A stretch of DNA of 64,000 nucleotides from Powellomyces hirtus (GCA_025526995.1 JAHLKG010000007.1:682001-746000), one strand, 5' to 3'; numbered from the stretch's first letter, positions 11,835 to 22,812 are shown. Notes: generated from the letters alone by a model not told the origin. A program made the numbers and translations.

Positions 11835-12624
11835 ATGTCCGTGACTGCTCGTCTTTCTTGTACGTCTCGTTTTGGCCTTCTACAGCAACTTTCTCCGTCA
11901 TTTCTCCGAAGCAAACCCGTCCGTTCCTCGAGTGCAAGGTCCATTCACACAGCGAGCAACCTTTGCTCATCTATTCGCCGCCCCACAGCTACCAGAATAC
12001 AGTCCGTGTGCAGACAAATTACTGCCACTCGGGTGTCCGGAACGTACTCGACCACTACCAACTCGACAATTGGGAAGACCTCTCCAGCAACTGCAGATCT
12101 AGCTTCTGCAACCTCTCCAACCTATTGCCCGGAGTCAAACCTATCGAAATCAGTCAACGGTTCCAGCAAAATGTCTTCGGCATCAAAATCACAGCAAGCT
12201 TCGAACGCCTCTTTGAAAGCGGCTTCAAGGATACTGGCCGTTCCACCGTCACCAACCGTTCATCCTCGCTTCTCTCAAGGCTGGTGGAAAGACTGGAGTG
12301 TTGTGTTTATTGTCTTTGCCATCACCGGAAGTACAACCGTACGAGTCGTCAAACCTCTTCTTTCAAAGTTGTTTGGCATAGAAGGTAATCACCAAATGGA
12401 TCTTGTCGTATCACTCACTCCCTATCAACTCACAAACTCGTCTAGGAACATTCCTGGAAGGTCCATGGGCTTATCGATTGGCATATCTTGCTACCACTTT
12501 GCCCTTGTATTCCATGGTTCTGATTGCGGTGGGCACAGTGTTTGGACGCGGGCCATACTTCCGTGCGGTGGCCGCCAGGATGTGGGGACGCTTTCTTCCA
12601 AAGACAAAGGCAATCAAAGTTTGA
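11835..12624 (+). CDS. Mitochondrial membrane protein with a DUF6787-like domain
   Basis: Two exons, 11835-12384 and 12446-12624, giving 242 aa. The N-terminus (MSVTARLSCTSRFGLLQQLS, then RSSSARSIHTASN) is Ser/Arg-rich and acid-free, a typical mitochondrial presequence. A Ser/Thr-rich linker runs to about residue 145. The C-terminal domain holds WWKDWSVVFIVFAITGSTTV, GIEGTFLEGPWAYRLAYLAT and LYSMVLIAVGTVFGRGPYF, with two hydrophobic helices around the intron junction. This resembles the DUF6787 family as I remember it; no activity is known. Inner-membrane location is inferred from presequence plus helices. The gene is divergent from PBP1 and its 3' end faces that of the C2 gene. Confidence 0.8.
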
Positions 12625-12885
12625 ATTGTATAGTTTACATAGAAATCGACATAATTAGAGGCGGAGAGCAATTTGTTGAAACTCAACCCATGTGTCGACG
12701 GGATACGACAAAGGTTCCGCCGTCCGTGCCGGGCGCATGCAGTGAAGATACAAGGAAGATGATGTGTATTGATACAGCCTACGGCGCCGCACATCTGAAA
12801 GGTATATACAAACTACAACTGGAAATACGCAACTACGGCGAATGTGTGGAGGACCAAAGGGCTGCGGTTGGGCTACGGGAGCGGC

Positions 12886-13497
12886 TCAGATTCCAAAGTA
12901 ACCCTTGACTTGGCCCGAAGCGCTCTCGGTGAACTTTGCGACAACGGCCTTGGTGATCTGGTTCTTGACTTCAGCTTGCTTGGCATTGTACTTCTTGCCA
13001 AAGTAAGCCACCATCGACTCGGGAATATAGTGGCACACTACGCAGATCTTGCCAGCGGGCTGGTTCTTGCTTCCGATAAGGTCGATCCACTTGACTTCCA
13101 TCCAGTCCTTGTCGAGGCTGGCCGCAGCGAGATCAAAGATTCCGGCGGCAACAAGGTCATCATCGTCGATGTCATCGTCCCAGATCTTGACTGAAAGCGA
13201 AACAGGCCCCTTCTCGCTGGCAGGAATTGGGAAGGTAAACTTTTCGTTCCAGATAGGGTTGCTGCCGGGCTGGTCTTGGGTTCGCTGGCAAGTCTCTGAC
13301 TGAGGTCCGCTATCCTTCTTCTTTTCGTCGATGGGTACCTTGTGAGGCCCCTTGGAGCCCTCGAGAGTGATGACGCAGTAGTTGTCGTTCTGGCCAATCA
13401 GGTCGGCCTTGGGCAGACCAGTTGCCTGAAGGACGGTCACGGAGAGAACACCCCTGAGACGCTCGGGCTGTTTTGTTTCGGCTTCGGTGGCGAGCAT
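12886..13497 (-). CDS. C2-domain protein (203 aa, single exon)
   Basis: A single C2 domain fills most of the protein, so it probably binds membrane lipid in response to Ca2+; the cellular role is unknown. The domain begins RGVLSVTVLQATGLPKADL with the first Asp loop GQNDNYCVITLEG. The second Asp cluster is KIWDDDIDDDDLVAAGIFDL. An insert (KVPIDEKKKDSGPQSETCQR) lies between strands. After the domain come WMEVKWIDLIG and a Lys-rich C-terminal helix. The start at 13497 (MLATEAETKQPERLRG) fits a TATA box about 80 bp upstream. Having no intron and a strong TATA element suggests high expression (inference). Confidence 0.88.
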   Translation of the reverse strand: MLATEAETKQPERLRGVLSVTVLQATGLPKADLIGQNDNYCVITLEGSKGPHKVPIDEKKKDSGPQSETCQRTQDQPGSNPIWNEKFTFPIPASEKGPVSLSVKIWDDDIDDDDLVAAGIFDLAAASLDKDWMEVKWIDLIGSKNQPAGKICVVCHYIPESMVAYFGKKYNAKQAEVKNQITKAVVAKFTESASGQVKGYFGI

Positions 13498-13578
13498 TGT
13501 AAGATACTATACAGATGAGATTAGGAAGGTTTTGGTTGTTGGAAAACGAGAGAAAAGCAGGACTAACCTTGGCGCTCC

Positions 13579-13587
13579 CCTTTTATA
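13579..13587 (-). promoter_or_regulatory. TATA box of the C2-domain gene
   Basis: TATAAAAGG reads on the minus strand, 82-90 bp upstream of the ATG at 13497. It is a near-perfect TATA element at a plausible distance for a short leader. Confidence 0.6.
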
Positions 13588-13611
13588 CGGTACAACTGGT
13601 ACATCATCGGC

Positions 13612-13627
13612 GGGGGGGGGGGGGGGG
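13612..13627. repeat. G16 homopolymer (C16 on the sense strand of the C2 gene)
   Basis: Sixteen consecutive G on the plus strand, about 115-130 bp upstream of the C2 gene start and just upstream of its TATA box. It could be a promoter element or a slippage-prone tract; its exact length in an assembly is unreliable. Confidence 0.8.
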
Positions 13628-14082
13628 AGAGAACACCTATACAGTCGAGTCATCACCGCGAGGGCGTGGCGCAGCATGGCAGTGCAGTGTGTGACGTTTC
13701 CGCCGGTGAACTCGCGCGTCTCCCGTCCCTCCGTTGAACTTGGGCTCTTTGCGCCTTGGGACTCATTGGACTCAATGAACCTGGCCCTCGTCGATGGTGT
13801 AGCAACGATGATGGGATCCTGCGGAAGTTCGTATACGGGGCACATGGTTAGGGAGGGCGAAATGAAATACATGTTGCGTCGGGTACATTAAAGTGTCGTG
13901 AGACCTGTACTCAACACCGCATAATCTATATTGAAGAATACAAAGGCCTCTCAAAACGGCTATCCATAGTGATGTTCTCAAGTACCCCTAGTTGAGCCTC
14001 CCTTATGTCGACCAGGGGAGGGTTGTTCTCGGCATTGTGGGTCAGTGGCATTCACATACATAGCCTTAGCCTACAGCAGTGA

Positions 14083-15981
14083 TTAAGCACAATCCTTCTC
14101 TACACCCATTTTTTTGAAATGTCTGTCGTTGTGCCATATACTGGTGAGTACATGGATAAACCGAGATCGCCGTGTTTGATACTTACTCTACGATGTTCTG
14201 ATCCAGCTTGTAGTAGTCCGGTATCTTTGTGATGCGTTTTGGATCTATGTCTAGGATGCCCACCCTATATCTCAACACTTGAGAGGATGTATCTAGTCGG
14301 ACTGTTCCTTCGTTGGCTGGCGTATCGCTGGGCTCAGTTGAGCTAGGACATTGCTGATCAGTTCAATTGTATCGAACGGACAGAAGTCTGCCATCCCTCA
14401 CTTTGGATCTTCTAGCCACATGGCAATAATGATAGAGCAGTCTTTGAGGGTCGCTGCCAAAAGATATTCGTGTATAAACTGTAGCCGCTCTTTCGGCGAG
14501 CACTTTGACAATTGTGCCGCTATGTCGTCTTTGGAAAGCAAAGATGAACACAAAATATATAGCTCAAATCCCAAAATCACAGAGGAAGCCCGCACCATTT
14601 TGCTCAATCCGTTGTTGATACAAGTCCATAGTTTCCTTCCATTCGGACAAACTAGGGTTCGCATTCTTGACATCGTCTGGCAGGGTTGCGTACAAGGGGA
14701 AGATGCCCTCAATGTCGAGGGAATCGAGGTTTCGCTGATGGTATCTCAGCCGCTGTAGCAGGTTGTCACGCGTCAAAATCGCGATAAGGTTTTCAAAGAG
14801 GGAGGCCAGGCCGGTCTAGGATGAAGCCATCAAATTTTCTCTCCACATGGTTGTGACACAAATCCCGCTGGTCCAGCATACCGATGATGGGTCATGGGCT
14901 GACGCATCAGCGGGATGGAAGAAGTTGTTAAGCGCTGCGCCAGTAGACTGCTGCGTAACTCGCATGAGTTCATGATCAAATGTGATCCCATTTGACGATG
15001 GGTATACGCGGCATACCAGCGTAAGGTTCAGCCGCTGGCCGTCAAGAAAGAGTCTTAGATTATTTTGTGCATTCGGCAGCAAAGAGTCGAACGCCTTGCG
15101 GATGCGATCCTCCTCTCGAGAATAGAGATCAAGAGGACAAAATCCGCTCGCAGTGTGACTCTCACATTCCTTTGCCTTCCACAGTTGATGCATGCAATAG
15201 CGGCACGTTCGCAGTTTTATGGCGTTATTTGAATCAATCGCTGGTGACGTGGGCAGAAATCCCCACTTTGGCTTCATACATCATGGTCGTTTGTTAGATG
15301 TGTGGGTTTGTAGCCTGCATAGATGTACCGTGGTGGCGCGTTTAGAGAATCAGTGTCCCCCCCATTACCTTGATCTCGACGGCCACGACCTTCGTGGGAC
15401 TGGCCATCTTCAGGTGGGGAACATAAGTCAAGTCTGCGATTAACGCGGCGTACGGCTGGGAAAAATCCAGCAATTTTGTTCGGCGCGCTTTTGGGCGAGC
15501 GTCAGCAATCGAGTCGGATAAGTTGTGCAGAAACGTCGGATTCACATTGACCAATTGCTAGCAAATGCGAACTACGGTTTGAATATTGGAAGTAATTGCT
15601 GTGAAGACATGCTCCCAGTTCTTCGAGTACCATTCTCCCCACATACTCGGGACCAACGAGAGGCGCGACAACGTGTTGCTGAAAACCCATCTCGTACTGG
15701 AGGGTGAAGGGGGAAGGCACGGGCACCTCGTCAAGTCGCACAACCTCATCGAGCGCTTTCCGTACGCGAAGGACGCAACCGGTCTATGAAACGAGACGGT
15801 CGAAACAAACGTTTTATAATCGGACGCTGAAAGAGCAGTAATAGGGCACGGCGCTCCAACTAACGATGAGAGGGTCTGGCCCTATGTAAGCCACAACAAT
15901 GTTCGCATTGCCTTCCCCTTTGTAGCTCCACAGCGCAGCGTCGAGAAGCTGGCTGGAGTCGATCGGCTGTGACGGGAGCAT
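14083..15981 (-). CDS. IPK1: Inositol-pentakisphosphate 2-kinase
   Basis: Phosphorylates inositol pentakisphosphate at position 2 to make phytate (InsP6), which acts in nuclear mRNA export and signalling. Eight exons: 15981-15865, 15783-15631, 15557-15369, 15271-14882, 14815-14596, 14528-14420, 14342-14187 and 14140-14083, phases consistent, 463 aa. Family motifs in order: WSYKGEGNANIVVAYIG, VLRVRK, the hallmark VEIKPKWGFLP across an intron, TCRYCMHQ with zinc-binding Cys/His, GFCPLDLYS, SLDIEGIFPLY, TLKDCSIII and YRVGILDIDPKRITKIPDYY. The end KLDQNIVDIWHNDRHFKK uses a strong gtaagt donor; ignoring that splice would end the protein a few residues earlier. Divergent from VPS27 across 232 bp. 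Confidence 0.95.
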
Positions 15982-16213
15982 GTTGGTTAATTGTGGCAAA
16001 CAAAACAAGACGCCGAGAGCCAAACGCCACACCGCGTTGAGTTCAAGTTGGTCATCGCTTGCTGTCCCGCCCGTCTTGGCTATCAACGACCCATTCCTTC
16101 CCATCCATTCCCCATTTCAAAGCACACGACAAACACACCAGTCAACCAAAAACCTTCCTGCCCTATCCTTGCTTCTCTCCTGTCTCTCAGACTGCAAACC
16201 TGTATAGCTGCCA
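15982..16213. promoter_or_regulatory. Shared promoter region of IPK1 and VPS27
   Basis: Only 232 bp separate the divergent start codons at 15981 and 16214. No gene or obvious TATA box was seen; the promoter role is inferred from layout. Confidence 0.5.
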
Positions 16214-18778
16214 ATGTCCTTTCTCTTCTCGAATCCCCTTGATGAACTAGTCGGTGAGTGTAGCTTTGACAGACAGGAGTATTCTGGCATTGTAAGTGAA
16301 CTCAGTGGTTCTGACTCTCTGTCCTCTTCCACGGCACCACCACAGACAGAGCTACATCCGAGAATCTTCCTGTTGGAACAGATGACATTGTCCTGAATCT
16401 GGACATTGCTGACAAAGTGAAAGCTAAAGAAGTCACGCCAAAGCAAGCTACTCAAAGCCTGAAGCGTCGCCTTAATCACAAGAATCCAAATGTCCAGATC
16501 TTGGCATTGAAGGTATGTACTTGGTGGCCAGCTCTTTTCGTCATGTGCTTGCACTGAGCTCTGCTATACAATAGCTCACAGATACCTGTGTGAAAAACTC
16601 TGGTCATCATTTTGTCCAAGAAGTCGCTTCGCGCGAGTTTATCGATAACCTGGTCTCCATTGCTCGAGCTCCTGTATATGTCGCTCTCTTCTTGCTCGAT
16701 CGCGTAGATGCTCTGCTCACAGAAAAATCTATTGACAGATTGGTACAAACCCGGATGTTCGACATAAAATCTTGGCATCCATACAATCGTGGGGTCTAGC
16801 GTTCAAAAGTAAAGCTGATCTCCGCTATGTTACGGATGTTTATGAAAGTCTAAAACGAGAAGGTTAGTTACGGTCTTGATTCAACGGTTGCATTGCGCGC
16901 GGTAATAATTTTAGGGTCTGTTGCAGGAGTTACTTTTCCTCCAATCGAGCGCTCTGAGTCTTCGGCAGCAATGATTGAGACCACTACGGTAAGAGATGAT
17001 TGCTTGCCCATTGTTAAGCACGCACTCACATTCATTCCCTGTCCTTTAGGCACCAGAATGGACAGATAGTGATGTCTGCATGCGCTGCCGAACGCAGTTC
17101 ACCACCTTCAATCGAAAACACCATTGTCGCAATTGTGGGCAGACTTTTTGCGGACAATGCTCGTCCAAGCAAATTGCGCTGGCGCATCTTGGCATTGTTC
17201 AAGATGTTCGCGTCTGTGATGGTTGCCATGCGAAACTGAGCTCAAAATCTGCGCCTTCGACCCCAACTCTGCCACGACACAAGACGGATTCAGGAGTCGC
17301 TTATCCAAACAGTGATCTTGCTCGGAAAGAGGAGGATGATTTACAGAAAGCATTAGCACTATCCTTGTCAACGTCGAAATCATCTGATTCTAAACGTCCG
17401 GCAGCTAAACCTCGAGCTGAGCCGAAGCGTCAAACTCGGGTTGAAGAGGATGATGACGATCTGAAAGCTGCAATTGCTGCCTCTCTGCAAGATCTGCAAG
17501 TATCCGATTATTCTGATGATCTGTCTGCCAGCAGGCCAAGCTATGATTATCGAAGTCCGGCGGGAAGCTCTGCGTCAGTTTCTCACTCGTCGTACCCAAC
17601 TGCAGCCACTGCTGCTCGGGATGTCAGCCCAACCGTGAACCAACCCGCGTACAATCCGCATGAGCTGAGTGCCGTAGAATTAGAGAACATTCGGCTTTTC
17701 TCAGAATTAGTGGAGCGCACCGAGGCGGATGTGATTGCCCACGGACTGGGAGCGCTGAGCAACTCGCAGCTTCAGGTATAGATCGCAGCCCTCTTTTGAT
17801 TGTGAACAACCACCAACTCAACTTGAATCACGCTTTCTGTAGACACTATATGGTCAAATTGCTACCATGCAGCCAAAGCTGTCGCGGAGTCTACATGAAA
17901 CGGTCAACAAATACGGCCAGTTCTACGAATTGCATGATCAACTTAGTGGAGCTGTGCGGGAGTACGACCGCTTGCTCCAGGAGCGTCTCGCTGTTGCCGG
18001 ATATAGGAAAACATACGCGGCTCCACCGGTTGGCGCACCTTCTGGCTACCCGAGCCATGGTCAGTCATACGACACTGCGGGACAGTACACAACGCCTCCG
18101 CAAGCGCAAAGCGCGTCTTACGCCCCTGGCTATGCCGCTACAACCGCTGCCGGCGGTTACTACGGAGCCGGTGCTGAATACCAGAGCGCAGGTCAGCCGT
18201 CTCAGTCCCATGCTCCCGCAGGCCAAGCAGGGCCGCCCGCCCAGCCGCAGTACTATGATGGCGGACAATATCCACAGCAGGCCAATGGTGCTCCTCAGCA
18301 GTACGAGCAACCACAGCAACCACAAACTGGTCAAGCTCAGTACGCGAATACTTACAACCAAGCTGCGCAATCGTACCAAGATGCCTCTGTTTCGTCTCAG
18401 TACCTGGAACATAATGGAGTTGCGCCGTCTCAGGGCCCTTATCAGGAAGCGCCCCAGCAACAAATTGGACAGCCGGCGCCTTACAGCACTGAACACAATT
18501 CACAACAAGCGTACAGTGAGCAAGCCCCGGAAAGTTATTATCAGGTGCCACCTGGGGCGCCGGCGGAACAGTACCAAACGCCATCCGCGAACTCTGCCCT
18601 TCCATCCCAGGATAGAAGCGGAGCAAACTACACCTACGACTCTCAACCACAGTACCAGAACGTTGGCGGACAACAACAACAGTACGCATATGCGCCTCCA
18701 ACGCAGAAAGAGTATGCGCCCACCCCTCATGTGTCACCGCCGCCGCCGGAGCCGGAAGCTCCTCTCATCGAATTGTAA
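16214..18778 (+). CDS. VPS27: ESCRT-0 subunit Vps27 (VHS, FYVE, two UIMs, clathrin box)
   Basis: Captures ubiquitinated cargo at PI3P-rich endosomes and recruits ESCRT-I and clathrin. Seven exons: 16214-16253, 16346-16512, 16575-16673, 16739-16862, 16927-16988, 17050-17775 and 17843-18778, giving 717 aa. The VHS domain starts [20 protein letters not shown] and ends [17 protein letters not shown]. The FYVE finger contains [20 protein letters not shown], the R+HHCRxCG signature for PI3P, plus [10 protein letters not shown]. UIMs: [15 protein letters not shown] and [18 protein letters not shown]-like coiled region follows, then a long Gln/Tyr/Pro/Ala-rich tail with a proline run. The protein ends PLIEL, a clathrin box also found at the end of yeast Vps27. 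Domain order and length are canonical. Confidence 0.97.
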
Positions 18779-19571
18779 ACATCTTGGTAGTGAGGTTTAC
18801 GAGGTCCTTACGGTTGATGTGGCCATTCTCTAGGTCAAAATCTGGTGCAATATATTTTCAATTACTTATAATTGTGTCGGCAATACAACCATGCTCATGC
18901 TTCCTTGTCGGGAACCTGAAACCTGAATTTCCATTCCAGCCTCGAGCCTAATGCATTTTAGTGATGCAACGCCGCCAACCACAAATGTGACATATCGAGT
19001 TGCTGCGGGTCCTTACGATTGAATCTTGAGCCTCCCCGCGTTCGTATGCGACATCAAAAGCAGCCTTCTATATCTCGCGTTGCGCTGACTTCAATTACTT
19101 CCCCTTGCCGATGACTTGTCTCGAGCATATCTTTGTAACCATCCTCCTCAAAACTAGTCTCCTTCTGTGCACAAGATGAATCTTCCTGAATTTTAGGATC
19201 TGTGCAGAAACTTTCGGCACGCTTCTGGGAATGGATGGAGAACAACATTTGAGAAGTTGTTGACTACATACAGGGCACGCGGAGTGGAAACATCGACGTC
19301 CTTTTGGGTATGTCTCATACGCAATGCTTATTTATATGCAAAAGGAAAATGGAACTCCATACTACAAATTCCCGGGGAAAGTGAAAGGACGGGCACGCGT
19401 TCGCCAAGCCACTAACAGCAACCCGTCAAAAAGAGGCTTAGCTTCGCGTTCAAGTCAAGAAACCATATTTTTTTGAATTGAGATAAGAAATGATATTTTT
19501 GAAAGGCACCACAAAACTGCTATAGCTATAACCTAATGCTAAAAGATAATGGAAAAACCCTTCTCAACGCT
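18779..19571. other. Gene-free gap between convergent VPS27 and the repeat protein gene
   Basis: No supported gene in 793 bp. It contains the 3' ends of both flanking genes and A/T-rich stretches near 19460-19560. Confidence 0.6.
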
Positions 19572-20736
19572 TCAGTAGTAATCTTTCTTGTTGTAGTCGT
19601 CGTTGTACTTCTTGTCATCATCGTAGGAATCCTTCTTGTCGTAGGAATCATCTTTTTTGTTGTAGTCGTCGTTGTACTTCTTGTCATCATCGTAGGAATC
19701 CTTCTTGTCGTAGGAATCATACTTCTTGTAGCCATAGCCGTAATCTTTCTTGCCATGGCCATGACGGCCGTGGTGATCATCGTGCTTGTCGTCGCACTTG
19801 TCTCCGCGGCGGGCGAGGTAATACGTCTTGTCGTAGTCGTCGTACTTCTTGTAGTCGCCGTAGCCGCGATTGCCGCCATGGTGGTCGTCGTGCTTGTCAC
19901 CACGGCGGGCCAGGTAGTACTTGTCATAATCGTCGTACTTCTTGTAGTCGTAGTCGTCGTACTTTTTGTCATAGTCGTAATCGTCGTACTTTTTGTCGTA
20001 ATCGTCGTACTTCTTGTCATTGTCGTCGTACTTCTTGTCATTGTCGTCGTACTTCTTGTAGTCGCCGTAGCCATAGTCCTTCTTGTCGTAGCCGTATTGG
20101 CCCCAGCCGTGATGCCTGTCGCCATGGTGGTCGTCATGCTTGTCTCCACGGCGGGCCAGGTAGTACTTGTCATAATCGTCGTACTTCTTGTAGTCGTAGT
20201 CGTCGTACTTTTTGTCATTGTCATAGTCGTCGTACTTCTTGTCATAGTCATCGTGCTTCTTGTCGTGCTTGTCATCGTGCTTCTTGTCGTGCTTGTCATC
20301 GTGCTTCTTGTCGTGCTTGTCATCGTGCTTCTTGTCGTGCTTGTCATCGTGCTTCTTGTCGTGCTTGTCATCGTGCTTCTTGTCGTGCTTGTCATCGTGC
20401 TTGTCGTCGTGCTTGTCGTCGTGCTTGTCGTCGTGCTTGTCGTCGTGCTTGTCGTTGTGCTTGTCGTCGCGCTTGTCGTCATGCTTGTCATCGTGTTTGT
20501 CGTCGGCGACCACAACATCAGCAGCGGTCTAGAAGAGAGGAGGAAGCAAGAAACAATGATGAGCTAAGACTGTGGCAAGGGGCGAGCCGCGAGCAAGAAG
20601 GAAGTCAAACCCATACCTTGACCGCAGCGACTTCTGAGACTCCTGCGACGGCAGTCGAGACTTCGGCAACCGGGGCCGCGGAAGCAGCGAGGAGGAAGGG
20701 TGCAATACCCGCAGCGAGCAGCAGAGTAATCTTCAT
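19572..20736 (-). CDS. Secreted Lys/Asp/His/Tyr-repeat protein
   Basis: Two exons, 20736-20617 and 20528-19572, 358 aa. Exon 1 encodes a signal peptide (MKITLLLAAGIAPFLLAASA, cleavage likely after ASA or AAP) and a short Ala/Val-rich linker. The rest is almost wholly repeats: first KHDD and KHDKKHDD units (residues about 45-135), then KKYDDYD and KKYDDND units interrupted three times by an ARRGDK-type module followed by DDHHG, then SYDKKDSYDDDKKYNDD at the end. There is almost no Cys and no known domain. The charge pattern alternates Lys with Asp, and His/Asp pairs could bind metal. A wall, matrix or mineral-binding role is a guess. The reverse strand is also open only because of the repeat composition. 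Confidence 0.85.
19875..20218 (-). repeat. 98-bp direct duplication inside the repeat protein gene
   Basis: Copies at 19875-19972 and 20121-20218 are offset by exactly 246 bp and nearly identical. Each encodes a DDYDYKKYDDYDKYYLARRG block plus DKHDDHHGD. The offset is a multiple of three, so the frame is kept; this looks like recent segmental duplication. Confidence 0.85.
20251..20502 (-). repeat. Minisatellite coding for KHDKKHDD and KHDD
   Basis: Six tandem 24-bp units from 20251 to 20394 are almost perfectly identical, followed by about nine 12-bp units (tcgtgcttgtcg type) that decay toward 20502. Both periods are multiples of three, so copy-number change keeps the reading frame. Confidence 0.92.
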
Positions 20737-20887
20737 GATTGGTTGTCGAACAAAGTAGGAAAGGTATCGAAGACGAGAGAAGTGAAGAAGAGGAAGATTG
20801 GAGGAGTGTGTTGGGGTGAGAAGGTGGAGTAGGAGGATATTGTGAGACTGTATGGAGTGATGGGATGGGGGGAGCAAACTGGGTCTC

Positions 20888-20895
20888 ATTTTATA
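20888..20895 (-). promoter_or_regulatory. TATA-like element of the repeat protein gene
   Basis: TATAAAAT on the minus strand, about 152-159 bp upstream of the ATG at 20736, followed by a purine-rich leader. Placement is plausible but untested. Confidence 0.45.
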
Positions 20896-20939
20896 GGAAA
20901 ATTCCTCCCCCGGGTGGTGCTTCGCATTCTCTGCCACAG

Positions 20940-22750
20940 CGCTGCCTGAACGTTCTTGAAGCTGTCAAACACTCACAATCTAGTTTGGAGGCGTATGGCT
21001 GAGCTAGGTCACAAACGCTTTTTTCTTCGTTTTTTTTTTCTTCTGATTCAGGCATGTCTGAGGCAGCACTGCCTACGGTGGCAAGCTCTCCACCTTTTTT
21101 TTGTCGGCCTGAAAGGTGTCACTGCCCGGTGTTGGTGGTCTCCGCCCTTTTTTCGCCATGTACCAGATGTCCTGCCCTGTGTGGCAATGACAGTTGGCAG
21201 GCACCTATGTGGCAATGACAGTTGGCAGGAAGGACGCCAAAACAGTGTGCAACTGACTGGTAGGCAAGAATGCTTTGACATCTGTATGTTTGCCCCTGCC
21301 ACTCAACATTTCCTACAAGGTCGCTGAAGCGATGCCTTGGCTGAAGCGCTTGCCAGACTGCGTTCCTCCCTTGCCTGCCTTTGCCTTGTTCTCCGCATAT
21401 GTTGTCTGAGATTTTGCCCTGAATTCAGGCCGGGTACGCGTGGCTGGCGCAAACACTGCCCTTCTCTTCTTTTTTGTCTTTCTTTCGCGCGAGTCAAAGA
21501 AGAGGAGAATCGCATTGTGTCGTTTCTGTGTCAAGTTCCTATTTCTTTCCGCTGATTCAGGTGTGCAATGCTCACATGACATTGCCCTTCTTTTTTCGTT
21601 TATTTTTTGTGTTTAGTTTCGCTTGGAACTCAACCAATGTTTGAACCGTCTGTCACAGTCAGACCTGCCCTCCTTGCTCGTTGTTTCCTGGCCCACATGG
21701 CGCACATGTCATTGCCCTCAACATTTTTTTTTCATGCATTTTTTTGCTCTAACACAAGATGTACTTGTTGCCCTTCAATGGATTCTCGTCCACTGACTGC
21801 CAGTGGTCAAATTTCCCTGCTGCCCTTTTTCTGGTCGCGCGTGCAGGCTCTGCCCTTTCGTAAATGTCTGATGTCGGTGGAGTTACTCCTTGGGTCTCAG
21901 TTTTCACTGCCATCTTTCAGAGTACAGCTCTGCAGGTTGCCGCACGTGGCGGATGGCTCCTTCCGCCCCTTCTTCTTTTTCGGGTTGTGTTTGTGTGGCA
22001 TCAACGTGGTAGAGCGTCATGTTTAAGTGACATGAACTCAGTTACGCACGCGAGGTCTACTATTGACATTTACATACAAAAAGCTATGTCGGATACCCAA
22101 TTTTCGGTCAGGTAGATCTGGGGAAGGTACACATACAGTATCTATCCAGCATGCGTGAGGCTATTGGTCCACTGTCACGCAAATCCATGTTGTTAAACCA
22201 CGCCGCTGATCTTTGTATCTACGTCACAATGTTTGCCTTAAGGTCTACAGTGCATTACTGATCACGCATTCCATAGCTAGTTCTGTGGACTTCCAACTTG
22301 AATGGACTACGGACGCGTGTGCTCGCCATCCACGAACCTCATGATCCCGCCGGCCAAATTCCATGTCTATACAGAGCGCAATCGTCTCCCAGTGACGCTG
22401 ATCATGTCGGATTGCGAGATGGTTCCAAATTTGAATGGCCGGGATTCCGCCTCGCGTCTGCCATGGCGCGATGTTGTGCCCTGATGATGATGGCCACCCG
22501 TGGGCTGTCGTGGGAAGCAACAGCAAACACATATCCGTGAGAACTGTCGAAAAATGATGCAGCGCCATATCAGCTACGCTGCGCGGACTGTGTGACACAT
22601 GCTGGTCTAAAAATGCAAGTTTTTGGATATTCCAAAGAACAGTACATTTTCAGTAGTATCGATAACTCTTGCGCGCCGGTGGAACTGGACAACTTGAACG
22701 TAAACAACGAACATGAAGATACCCCACATGGCCGATTCGCCCGACAAACA
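20940..22750. other. 1.8-kb gene-free T-rich region with recurring TGCCC words
   Basis: No frame here looks coding. From about 21000 to 22000 the plus strand is T-rich (runs of 6-10 T) and carries many TGCC words, often CTGCCCTT or TTGCCCTT followed by T tracts (near 21456, 21583, 21768, 21820, 21853). The variants GATTCAGG and AATTCAGG recur near 21046, 21419 and 21553. It may be old diverged repeats or a non-coding transcript. The last 700 bp, toward the aminopeptidase gene, are unremarkable. Confidence 0.55.
21180..21229. repeat. Perfect 22-bp direct repeat
   Basis: Copies at 21180-21201 and 21208-21229, start to start 28 bp. Each begins TGTGGCAATGACAGTTGGCA and ends with GG. It lies within the T-rich region. 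Confidence 0.9.
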
Positions 22751-22758
22751 TATAAATA
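22751..22758 (+). promoter_or_regulatory. TATA box of the M28 aminopeptidase gene
   Basis: TATAAATA lies 55-62 bp upstream of the start codon at 22813, in a good position for a short-leader gene. Confidence 0.55.
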
Positions 22759-22812
22759 CTTCGATGGCCCCGTACGTCAACCCTAGAAAGATTCACCGCA
22801 AACACATCAACA

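Noticed and set aside
18067..18737. Long antisense and alternate frames over the VPS27 tail
   Set aside because: By-products of the Gln/Pro/Tyr-rich coding sequence; the VPS27 frame ends in the expected clathrin box.
20251..20502. CRISPR-like regular repeats
   Set aside because: Tandem coding minisatellite without spacers, in a eukaryotic gene.
19536..20567. Long plus-strand open frame (343 codons) over the repeat gene
   Set aside because: It is the reverse complement of the KHDD/KYDD repeats and encodes monotonous Val/Leu/Ile; the minus strand has the signal peptide, intron and TATA box.
22245..22598. Minus-strand open frame of about 117 codons
   Set aside because: No domain, splice signals or coding-like composition; it lies in the promoter side of the M28 gene.
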